From assembly GCA_040389065.1 (NCBI GenBank), contig JAZKAR010000027.1, positions 1-64,000 of the forward strand: a stretch of 64,000 nt of DNA, in the 5' to 3' direction. The notes under the pieces were generated by a model. That model was not told the DNA's origin and did not search any database. It worked only from the letters and a program-made list of their open reading frames with translations. The position numbers and the translations under genes were made by a program. The DNA is from JAZKAR01 sp040389065 (lineage in GTDB: Bacteria > Pseudomonadota > Gammaproteobacteria > Burkholderiales > Casimicrobiaceae). This document shows, piece by piece, positions 37,461-45,318 of this stretch. How positions within the stretch are numbered: position 1 is the first letter of the stretch; every line of letters starts with the position of its first letter.

Positions 37461-38597
37461 TTAGGCAGCATAATGCTTGTTCCAGGTTTCCCAAAGTTGA
37501 AAAGGAGTATGTCTAAATAAACGAATTCTTAGCGTGTTTCCTACCGTTTGGCTTTCATGCCAATGATAGTGATGTGCTTGCGATAGTTCTGTCAGGTTTA
37601 ATTCCTGAATCAGAGGTTGAGCATCTGCCCCTAGAAACTGAGGTGCCAAGTAGATCAATAATTCATCTACCCAATCTTCTTGCAACATGCTGCTGAGTAA
37701 CTTACCGCCAGCCTCCAGATGAATTTCATGTAGCTGATGTTGGTAACAGTGATGCCATAAATCTTCTAAGCTTAATGTTTTATCTTCATTGAGTGCTAAA
37801 TGCCAAGTTTCTACGTCTTTTAAGAGGTGCATTGGAATAATATCTTTGGCGATACAGCGAATCGCACCAGGCATGTGCCAAAAGCGGTAATCGCCATGCA
37901 AGCGGCCTGATGAATCTAAAACAATGCGTTTAGGTTGACGTTCGATAGTTTCAGGTAATCGAACATTTAATAAAGGGTCATCGTGTTGAATAGTACCTGC
38001 CCCTGTAAGAATGGCACAGGCTTGCGCCCTCCAATGATGAACATCCTCACGGGCTACAGCATTGGTTAGCCATTGGCTTACCCCATTAGCGAGTGCTAAT
38101 CGACCATCAAGACTCATAGCAGCTTTAAGGCGCACCCACGGGCGTTGGCGTGTTAATCTTGAAATAAAACCAGGGTTGATATTAGCGGCTGCTTCAGTTT
38201 CAATGTTTTCATGAACAGTGATACCTGCTGCACGTAGCTTAGCAATACCTTGCCCTGCTACACGTGGATCAGGATCTTTCATTGCAACCACTACAGTGCT
38301 TACTTTGGCTTCAATAAGTGCATTTGAACAAGGCGGTGTGCGGCCTGTATGAGCGCATGGTTCAAGCGTCACATACACTGTACTGCCTTGCGCGGCATCA
38401 CCTGCTTGCGCTAATGCAAGCGCTTCAGCATGCGGCTCTCCCGCTTTGCGATGAAAACCTTCTGCAATCTTATGATTATCAGGAGAAACAATAACGCAAC
38501 CTACGCGAGGATTAGGCGTTGTAGTAAAAGCACCTTGATAGGCAAGCGCTATCGCGTATTGCATCCAGTGGTTAGCATTAGAGGGTAGGGGAGTCAT
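37461..38597 (-). CDS. ribD: Bifunctional pyrimidine deaminase / reductase RibD
   Basis: 378 aa for the chosen start. N-terminal deaminase with the zinc ligands in HAEALALAQAG and PCAHTGRTPPC. C-terminal reductase from ~150 (RPWVRLKAAMSLDGRLA). These are the second and third steps of riboflavin synthesis. ATG 38597 is chosen because the following MQYAIALAYQGAFTTTPNPRV aligns with family N-termini; the 36-codon upstream extension lies inside nrdR. It overlaps the nrdR end by 20 bp. Confidence 0.94.
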   Translation of the reverse strand: MTPLPSNANHWMQYAIALAYQGAFTTTPNPRVGCVIVSPDNHKIAEGFHRKAGEPHAEALALAQAGDAAQGSTVYVTLEPCAHTGRTPPCSNALIEAKVSTVVVAMKDPDPRVAGQGIAKLRAAGITVHENIETEAAANINPGFISRLTRQRPWVRLKAAMSLDGRLALANGVSQWLTNAVAREDVHHWRAQACAILTGAGTIQHDDPLLNVRLPETIERQPKRIVLDSSGRLHGDYRFWHMPGAIRCIAKDIIPMHLLKDVETWHLALNEDKTLSLEDLWHHCYQHQLHEIHLEAGGKLLSSMLQEDWVDELLIYLAPQFLGADAQPLIQELNLTELSQAHHYHWHESQTVGNTLRIRLFRHTPFQLWETWNKHYAA

Positions 38598-39069
38598 GCT
38601 CAGTCTCTGAAGGTGAAGCAGGGTGCTCAAGCTCGGTAAGCATGTGCTGAAAATCGACTGCATGTTCAAAGCGTCGATATACAGATGCAAAACGTATATA
38701 AGCAACCTGATCTAAACGATGCAAATGCTGCATGACCCAGTTGCCCAGTTGTTCAGCACTCAGCTCACGTTCACCGCTATTCAAGCTACATTGCAGAATG
38801 TCATCAATAGCATTGTCGATTTCAGTAGCAGAAACAGGCCGTTTATGGAGTGCTCGCTCGAAGCCGCGCCGTATTTTTTCAACATCAAAGGCTTGACGTG
38901 TTCCATCTTGCTTAATGATATGAGGCAATGTAATAACAGCTGTTTCAATGGTTAAGAAGCGTCGATGGCAACTCAGGCAGCGCCGTCTGCGCCGAATTTG
39001 AGTAGCTTCTGCCGGCGTTCGAGATTCTAAAACCTGAGTGTCTGTATAGCCGCAAAAAGGACATTTCAT
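38578..39069 (-). CDS. nrdR: Transcriptional repressor NrdR
   Basis: 163 aa. N-terminal zinc ribbon with Cys pairs in CPFCGYTDT and RRCLSCHRRF, then an ATP-cone (~49-139; IKQDGTRQAFDVEKIRRGFE). Represses ribonucleotide reductase genes. nrdR directly before ribD is a common gammaproteobacterial order. A stem-loop terminator at 39260 separates it from the desaturase upstream. Confidence 0.95.
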   Translation of the reverse strand: MKCPFCGYTDTQVLESRTPAEATQIRRRRRCLSCHRRFLTIETAVITLPHIIKQDGTRQAFDVEKIRRGFERALHKRPVSATEIDNAIDDILQCSLNSGERELSAEQLGNWVMQHLHRLDQVAYIRFASVYRRFEHAVDFQHMLTELEHPASPSETEHDSPTL

Positions 39070-39259
39070 AGTGAACCTTTAGCGTATTTTGAACGAGAAA
39101 GTTGCGTTCAAAAAGGCATATTCGAAGTATCTATAGAAGCCTATCAGCTCACTAAAGAAAATATTGTATGGTTTAGTGCTTAAATGCAGCAAGCGCTTAT
39201 TAAGCGTTTTGCTAGCAGGTCTTGCTAGAATAAGCTGCTTTTTAGTCACGTAAAAAACA

Positions 39260-39290
39260 AAAGAGCCGCGGTATTATACCTCGGCTCTTT
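39260..39290. terminator. Rho-independent terminator of the desaturase gene
   Basis: AAAGAGCCG (39260-39268) pairs with CGGCTCTTT (39282-39290), with GGTATTATACC extending the stem inside. It lies 24 bp past the desaturase stop codon on the minus strand, flanked by A/T-rich tracts on both sides. Confidence 0.85.
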
Positions 39291-39313
39291 ATATGTTACT
39301 TACTTAGTGAGAT

Positions 39314-40510
39314 TTATGCAAAACGTGCAAGATACTTTGAAAAGTCAGCCAATTGCGTAATACCGCTGGCTTGAGCGCGCTCACACCACATTTGTAGCTC
39401 TTTTACAAGATCTTCCGCACTGGCGCTAGAGCGCTCCCAAATTTTTTGCAGGCTTTGATAAAAGTCATACAATGTGCGAAGAAGCGAACTGGCTTGAAGC
39501 AATTGTTGAACTTCTTTTGCTTCAGTCTCAGTAAGACTTTCACTATTTTTGCGTAACAAAGCCCACCATTGTTTTGTTGTTTTTGAGCTGAAATTTTTAG
39601 ACTCGAGAATATCGCGTAACTCTTTTTGACCAAGGGTACGCATCATTCTTACATACTCAATCAACACTACATAACGATGGGTTGTGATACTTTGCAAGCT
39701 CGCTAAATCAGGCATGGTTTTAGATAGATCAAATTTTATTTGAGGAATCGTTTTTTTAGCTTTAGCTAAACCTAAAATTTCAAGAATACGAATATAAAAC
39801 CAACCTATATCAAACTCATACCATTTATTTGATAATTTGGCTGAGGTTGCATACGCATGGTGATTATTATGAAGCTCTTCACCACCAATAATAATGCCCC
39901 AAGGAATAATATTGGTACTATTATCGCTGGCTTCAAAGTTCCGGTATCCCCAGTAATGACCAATACCGTTTACAACGCCAGCAGCCCAAACAGGAATCCA
40001 AATCATTTGTACTGCCCAAATGGAGAGTCCTAAGGGGCCAAAAAGGATCAAATTAATGACCATCATAATGGCAATACCTAATTTTGCATGGGGAGTATAC
40101 AAATGATTTTCAATCCAATCGTTTGGCGTACCTTGACCGAAGCGTGAAAGAGTGGCTTGGTTTTTTGCTTCATCACGGTAAAGTTCAGCACCTTCCCAAA
40201 AAACTTTTTTAATACCAAAAATTTTTGGGCTATGTGGATCATTTTCTTTTTCGCAATAAGCATGATGCTTACGGTGAATCGCTGCCCATTCTTTGGTAAC
40301 CATACCTGTTGTTAGCCATAACCAAAAACGGAAAAAGTGGCTAGGAATAGCATGCAGTTCAAGCGAGCGGTGTGCTTGATGACGATGCAAGAAAATAGTA
40401 ACCGAGGCAATCGTAATATGTGTGAGGGCAAGTGCTACAAGAACATAGCCCCACCAAGGGAGTGTAATCACTCCATTCAACCACTCAACATTAAAAACAA
40501 AAGACCCCAT
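39314..40510 (-). CDS. Acyl-CoA / fatty-acid desaturase
   Basis: 398 aa membrane di-iron desaturase that puts a double bond in acyl chains. Three His boxes are present: HRHQAHRS, HRKHHAYCEKENDPH and HNNHHAYATSAK, with TM pairs before and between them. This is the stearoyl-CoA delta-9 desaturase class of aerobic bacteria. The last ~130 residues form an extra helical region. Standalone gene, terminated at 39260. Confidence 0.9.
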   Translation of the reverse strand: MGSFVFNVEWLNGVITLPWWGYVLVALALTHITIASVTIFLHRHQAHRSLELHAIPSHFFRFWLWLTTGMVTKEWAAIHRKHHAYCEKENDPHSPKIFGIKKVFWEGAELYRDEAKNQATLSRFGQGTPNDWIENHLYTPHAKLGIAIMMVINLILFGPLGLSIWAVQMIWIPVWAAGVVNGIGHYWGYRNFEASDNSTNIIPWGIIIGGEELHNNHHAYATSAKLSNKWYEFDIGWFYIRILEILGLAKAKKTIPQIKFDLSKTMPDLASLQSITTHRYVVLIEYVRMMRTLGQKELRDILESKNFSSKTTKQWWALLRKNSESLTETEAKEVQQLLQASSLLRTLYDFYQSLQKIWERSSASAEDLVKELQMWCERAQASGITQLADFSKYLARFA

Positions 40511-40885
40511 AGTGTACCTCCCAGTGTATAGCCTGTTGATTATAATCTATCGGCGCAAGCGAAGGGGATTTATATCAAAGCTAATGAAATTATTGCATCC
40601 CTGCGTTGCATTTAAAAATAGATTGCTTTGTGTGGCAATCTAAATAGGGTTTTGCATCCAGTATCTATTGCTAAAATTCTGATACCGTCCGTTTCCGTTC
40701 CTTCTATATGGTGTCTATCTACATATATATCAATGGACGGTTTCTTTACGGTATATTTTCGTTAGCGTAAAGGGCGGTCTCTGTCATGACAGAGACCGCC
40801 CTTTACAGATGAAGAATACTCTGCGTTTAGTTTGTACTGTACCTGTTAGCTGGTGAACTAGTGACGCATTCCCTCATTTTAGTAT
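40511..40885. other. Intergenic region between btuB and desaturase
   Basis: 375 bp without a gene. Its main content is the 40-bp perfect palindrome at 40767-40806. The remainder should carry the desaturase promoter. No further motif recognised. Confidence 0.5.
40767..40806. terminator. 40-bp perfect palindrome behind btuB
   Basis: The 20-base arm GTAAAGGGCGGTCTCTGTCA is followed without any spacer by its exact reverse complement. It lies 80 bp past the btuB stop codon, so a terminator or mRNA 3' stem is the simplest reading. There is no long T-tract. A dyad this exact could also bind a dimeric protein. Confidence 0.6.
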
Positions 40886-42718
40886 TTACCGTAAGGCATA
40901 TTCAAGACTTACAAAAAGATTTCTTTTCGGTGTGTTATAACCGTAAACCTGCTCATAGTCTTTATCAAAAACATTATTTAACCTGGCGCGCACGTTAATA
41001 TTTTTATTGACAGCATAAGCGGCAGTAAGATTAAACAATGAAAAACCAGGCAGATGATTAGCGTCTGTATTGGTTGCTCCATCATAACGCCTGCCTGTAA
41101 AAATAGCTTCACTGCCAAATTTCCATGCGCCAACAGGTTTGGTGATAGCTAAATTAGCATGGTGACGCGCCCGGCGAGGAAGTTGCTGTTGGGTTCCTTC
41201 ATTAAGCGCATTTTGAAAGGTGGCAGCGCTATTGATATGAAAGCCTGCCCACTCTCCTTGATAACTAAGTTCAAGGCCTTGTATGTGGGCCTCTGGAATG
41301 TTGTTTAACATGGTAAATATTGTACCGCTATAAACAATTAAATTTCTTACATGGGTATCAAATATATTGATAGCAGCATGATGTTGCTGTTGATCAAAAT
41401 GTAATCCCCCTTCAAATGTTTTAGATTTTTCAGGCACAAGATTTCGATTACCTAAGCCAAAAGGATAGTATAAATCGTTAAATGTAGGCGCATGAAACGC
41501 TGTGCCTGCGCTAGCAACAACCTTCCAAGCCGGCGCCAACTGATAACCATAAGAAGCCAACCCCGTTGTATGGTTGCCGTACTGATCATTTTCATCATTT
41601 CGAGCAGTTAGCTGAACGCTATGCGAATTAAATTTACCCGTATAACCTGCAAATAATGAACGAATATTGCGAGTGTCTTTTGCATATGCTGTTTGTTCGC
41701 TTGATACTTTTTGATGTGTGTAATCAATGCCTGCTGTTATTGTACCAATATCAAGAGAGAAGTTATTTGTCCAATTAATTTGGTTTTGACTTGTGCGAAA
41801 CGTGTCGGCAAATGAACTAATAAAACGGCTGTTATCAATATTGTTCGACAGTTGAATCTGGCTTTGCCATATTGAGTTAATACGATTTTTGCTAAATATT
41901 GAAAATGCCGACAACTTGCGATGGTTAACATCATCGCTAAAAGGGTCAGAGTCAAAGTCAGCTTTTCCATCGCTATAGAAAGCTGTTGCTCCTATTTCAT
42001 GGTTTTCATTAATAAAATAGCTTAATCGACCAGAAAGATTAGTGTTTGTGTAACCATCTTTATCAGCGTTATAGGTATTGTAAGGAAGCATAGACTTAGT
42101 GTTTGTTGCTGAAAACCCTTCAGTATGATTACGCCCCACATTAAGGGCAAAGCTAGTATCGTGGCTTGTGCCTGAAAAACCTGCACTTGCTGTTTGAGTG
42201 TTATAGCTGCCCATACCAATCTTGGCATTGAATGTTGGAAGCCCTTTGCCAGTGCGCGTGAAAATTTGAATGACGCCGCCGATAGCATCACTGCCATATA
42301 AACTGCTAGCAGATCCTTTAAGAATTTCAATATGGTCTATCTGCTCAATAGGAATACTTTCAATGGCTGGGGTTCCTGTAGTGGCAGAATTAATGCGTAC
42401 TCCATCAATTAAAACTAAAACGTGATTAGAGTTGGTGCCTCGTATAAAAATGCTACTGGTTTGCCCAGGACCACCATTAGATGCTATTTCTATATTGCCA
42501 TAAGCCTGCAGAAGTTCAACAATTGTGCTTTGGCCTGCTGCTGCAATTTGCTCAGGCGCTATAACCGTCACATTACCGAGCGATTCGGTTCGTTTCTGCG
42601 GAACATGTGTTCCTGTGACAATAATTTCTTCAAGAGGTTGAGTTTGAGTCACTAGGGGAGAAGCGTGGCATTGCAAGACAGAAAGACTGATAAGACCTGA
42701 GAGATAATATTTTTTCAT
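40886..42718 (-). CDS. btuB: TonB-dependent vitamin B12 receptor BtuB
   Basis: 610-aa outer-membrane receptor. Signal peptide (KKYYLSGLISLSVLQCHA), TonB box near EEIIVTGTHV, plug domain with SSIFIRGTNSNHVLVLIDG and SSLYGSDAIGGVIQIFTR, then a 22-strand barrel ending in a C-terminal Arg-rich strand (VFDKDYEQVYGYNTPKRNLF). ATG 42718 preferred over 42748: AGGA lies 7 nt upstream and the signal peptide begins there. The cobalamin riboswitch upstream supports B12 as substrate. Confidence 0.92.
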   Translation of the reverse strand: MKKYYLSGLISLSVLQCHASPLVTQTQPLEEIIVTGTHVPQKRTESLGNVTVIAPEQIAAAGQSTIVELLQAYGNIEIASNGGPGQTSSIFIRGTNSNHVLVLIDGVRINSATTGTPAIESIPIEQIDHIEILKGSASSLYGSDAIGGVIQIFTRTGKGLPTFNAKIGMGSYNTQTASAGFSGTSHDTSFALNVGRNHTEGFSATNTKSMLPYNTYNADKDGYTNTNLSGRLSYFINENHEIGATAFYSDGKADFDSDPFSDDVNHRKLSAFSIFSKNRINSIWQSQIQLSNNIDNSRFISSFADTFRTSQNQINWTNNFSLDIGTITAGIDYTHQKVSSEQTAYAKDTRNIRSLFAGYTGKFNSHSVQLTARNDENDQYGNHTTGLASYGYQLAPAWKVVASAGTAFHAPTFNDLYYPFGLGNRNLVPEKSKTFEGGLHFDQQQHHAAINIFDTHVRNLIVYSGTIFTMLNNIPEAHIQGLELSYQGEWAGFHINSAATFQNALNEGTQQQLPRRARHHANLAITKPVGAWKFGSEAIFTGRRYDGATNTDANHLPGFSLFNLTAAYAVNKNINVRARLNNVFDKDYEQVYGYNTPKRNLFVSLEYALR

Positions 42719-43234
42719 TTTATTTCCTGAAGGAAAAGCGCATAACAAGCATCCCGCATGCGTTGAGCTTTTTAATAATCAGGAAATACTAGTAATACAA
42801 CATCGCTAAAATAAAGCGAAAATGGTAATGATAATTATCTTCTCTAGTTATTGTGAGTAGATAAAATTATGATTTCATTTAATTTTTTATGGTAGATATG
42901 TTGAACTACCAGGAAACAGTATCTGTACGGCTTGGAAATTGAAAATCACATAGATTAATGACGATGATCAATTCTAAAAAAGTTAGAACTGATAAACATC
43001 ATGAGTATTATAAGCATCTAAGAGCGTTTTATCATTGAGTTCTTAAGACTTCTCAAAAGAATAAAAATCGCTATTTTGCTTTAACATCGGTTAATTATGC
43101 TAAATAACTTAAATATGCTTCTATCATTCTGTGTTTTAAAATGATAATAATAGCAATTCTAAACATGCCCTTATCGTTAGAGCATCAATTTTAAAGCTGA
43201 ACGAAATAACGGCTTCCCGCAGTATTTCCTACAA
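42719..43234. other. Long btuB leader / intergenic region
   Basis: 516 bp between the riboswitch 3' end and the btuB start; no gene found. It contains a Fur-box-like site (42824-42842) about 105 bp upstream of the btuB ATG. A separate promoter for btuB may lie here. Confidence 0.5.
42824..42842. promoter_or_regulatory. Fur-box-like site upstream of btuB
   Basis: GGTAATGATAATTATCTTC matches the classical Fur 19-mer GATAATGATAATCATTATC at 15 of 19 positions by eye. If real, the receptor gene would also answer to iron. AT-rich background makes a chance match possible. Confidence 0.45.
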
Positions 43235-43560
43235 AACTTCAGGCCGGTATCCGGGCTCGCAGCTTGTTTTTTAGATCGCCTTCCCAGTTCTATAAAAATA
43301 TTAGAAGTTGTGCAATTGGGGGTTCTATCCAGGCATAGGATGCCCCGCATAGCAACACAGACAGTACAAACGGTACGACAAATTGCTATAACGACGAGAG
43401 AACTCAACAGCGTAACTTCTAAAATATAACCAGTGGCTAGTGATCTATAAGCCTATTTGCTAACCGTTGCGGGAGCAGCGCAGGATTTTCACCTGCTTCC
43501 CGTTTAACGCGTATGAATTAAATTCAAATTTAGTTCATTTAACGCGCACCTTGAAGCGCG
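43235..43560 (-). ncRNA. Cobalamin riboswitch, expanded by a mobile element
   Basis: Read on the minus strand, the conserved blocks appear in order: AAGGTGCGC (near 43550); CGGGAAGCAGGTGAAAATCC with GCTGCTCCCGCAACGG (the B12 box region, ~43464-43502); the variable-stem pair TAGATC...GCC / GGC GATCTA; and GAGCCCGGATACCGGCCTGA (~43238-43257). Within that variable stem lies a full palindromic repeat copy (43302-43421) flanked by 6-bp direct repeats. All core blocks are intact, so ligand binding may persist. It stands ~0.5 kb upstream of btuB, with no other gene between. Confidence 0.9.
43302..43421 (-). repeat. Palindromic repeat inserted in riboswitch (copy D)
   Basis: Long form (120 bp) in reverse orientation. 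It starts TAGAAGTTGTGCAATTGGGG and ends CAACAGCGTAACTTCTA. The core contains GGCATAGGATGCCCCGCAT and GCAACACAGACAGTACAAAC. The direct repeat AAATAT flanks both sides (43296-43301 and 43422-43427), as expected for a transposed unit. The left arm has diverged from the right, so pairing is imperfect. Confidence 0.85.
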
Positions 43561-44434
43561 CCAGATTTTAAACCTAAATGAAAAAAAAATCTATTTATAA
43601 ATAAAGTGTAAGTAACCAATTCTCATGGCGCAAAGCGAAAAATGACAATAAGTGAAGAATAACGATAGGTAGCAGCTAGGAGTGTGGTACCTGTCTGAAA
43701 GTTTATGCAAGTGCTTTTGGATAGGCATCAGCTTCATACCATACGGTTGAAGAGAATAAGTACAGTGCTAACAAATCACGCTGAGTATGTTTTGTTTAAG
43801 AATAGATATGGATAGATATTTTTAGTTGAAAAATAAAATTTTTGCACTGATTTAAATAACGCTTTCAAGATAAAAATGATAATAATGCGTTAAATATTGA
43901 TACTTAGGATAAGTCCTAATAAAAATAAAATTGAAAAGAAAAGGCTTAAATTTTAACTCAAAAGATGAGATGGAAAAAACAAATGAGAGCTTGAAATTCA
44001 AGCTTCGTAAGCCTGCATGGAGTCGATAAAGTAAGGTTTCAATATTGCAGAATGATCACCTATTTGATGTGGCAAATTTACATCTATAAAGCGCAATTTT
44101 TGCTTTCTATTCAAGAAGGTGCATAACCTGACGCTATTGTTTACAAGAATAGTATTGATTGATCTTGTAGGTACTCAGAAGCGTAAAAATAAAGGTGTTG
44201 ATATTATCTTTATTCTATAGGCGATGAGGAGCTAACCAGTAAGTAGTGTAGCGCTGATAGATAAAGCTAAGATTATAAGGGCTGGATTTTTATAAGTGTC
44301 AATAATTAATATTTATTCACTATCTTTGTATTAAATTTTTTAGTGTAAAGATAATTAATAAAGTTACAAGACATTGCTGGGGTCATAAATGGTAAAGAAC
44401 AAGATTAGGCTGATGTTTCAACGGGAGCCATAAG
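43561..44434. other. Intergenic region between btuB riboswitch and trbF
   Basis: 874 bp between divergent units, strongly AT-rich. I found no ORF with family character, no RNA gene and no repeat copy. It should hold promoters for both sides. Confidence 0.5.
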
Positions 44435-45313
44435 ATGTTCGGTTTTTTAAAGAAAAAGACAACAACTAAGCTAGAGACAAAATTAGAAGCGCAAGCGGAA
44501 AAGCCTGAAGAAACGATATCTGACTCCTCAAGGAATGAACATTCAGAGATCGTAGAGTCTAATCAGACGAATACTGCTGTAGCGACTAAAAATGAGTCAG
44601 CCTTGGGGAAAAAACTGGGTATAGGCAATGTAGGGGGTGGGCTTAATTCAGCACTTAACTCGAACCCCTACTTGGATGCAAGAAGAGAATGGGCCGAGCG
44701 CTATGGTAGTTATATTGCACATGCGCGTAATTGGCGTTTATTTTCATTGGGCATGCTAGCTATTGCATTGGTTGAGTCAGTAGGCTTGGTTGTATTAGGT
44801 AGTCAGAATAAGTTGGTGCCTTATATTGTTGAGGTAGATAAATTAGGCGCGCCGATGGCTGTTAATTATGCAGAACAAGTTCGTCCGGTTGATGAAAGAG
44901 TGATGCGATTTTTATTGGCACGTTTTTTTGTCGACTCTCGAAATGTAGTTGCTGATGGTATTGTTCAACGCCAAATGATTGATCGAGTGTATTCAATGTT
45001 GCCCTCAGGAAGTCAAGCTTCGCAATATGTCTCTGAGTTTTTGAAAAATCCTAATCCGTTTGTGCGTGCGCAAACAACAAGTATAACCATTGACTTGAAA
45101 AGTATGATGAAACTTTCAGAAAAAACGTGGCAATTAGAGTGGGTAGAAACCGCACGTAATCTTTCTGGGGGAATTATTGGTACTTCAACATGGAGAGCAA
45201 ATGCTACCTTAACGGTGTCACCGCCCGATAGCGAAGAGCTTGTCAGGGCTAATCCTATAGGATTGTATATTACTCATATAAGTTGGGCAGAAGTTAAGGG
45301 TAGTTTTAACTAA
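44435..45313 (+). CDS. trbF: Type IV secretion inner-membrane protein, TrbF/VirB8 family
   Basis: 292 aa. A charged cytoplasmic N-terminus (~1-75), then NPYLDARREWAERYGSYIAH, the TrbF signature, a TM helix (~101-121) and a periplasmic NTF2-like domain (LVPYIVEVDKLG; ending NPIGLYITHISWAEVKG). Scaffold of the conjugation-type channel at the inner membrane. GGGAG precedes the ATG. Five bp before the trbG frame. Confidence 0.88.
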   Translation: MFGFLKKKTTTKLETKLEAQAEKPEETISDSSRNEHSEIVESNQTNTAVATKNESALGKKLGIGNVGGGLNSALNSNPYLDARREWAERYGSYIAHARNWRLFSLGMLAIALVESVGLVVLGSQNKLVPYIVEVDKLGAPMAVNYAEQVRPVDERVMRFLLARFFVDSRNVVADGIVQRQMIDRVYSMLPSGSQASQYVSEFLKNPNPFVRAQTTSITIDLKSMMKLSEKTWQLEWVETARNLSGGIIGTSTWRANATLTVSPPDSEELVRANPIGLYITHISWAEVKGSFN

Positions 45314-45318
45314 TTAGA

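Noticed and set aside
43177..43407. Open frame of 76 aa on the minus strand over the riboswitch
   Set aside because: It reads through the conserved riboswitch 3' part and the palindromic repeat; no ribosome site and no protein-like composition.
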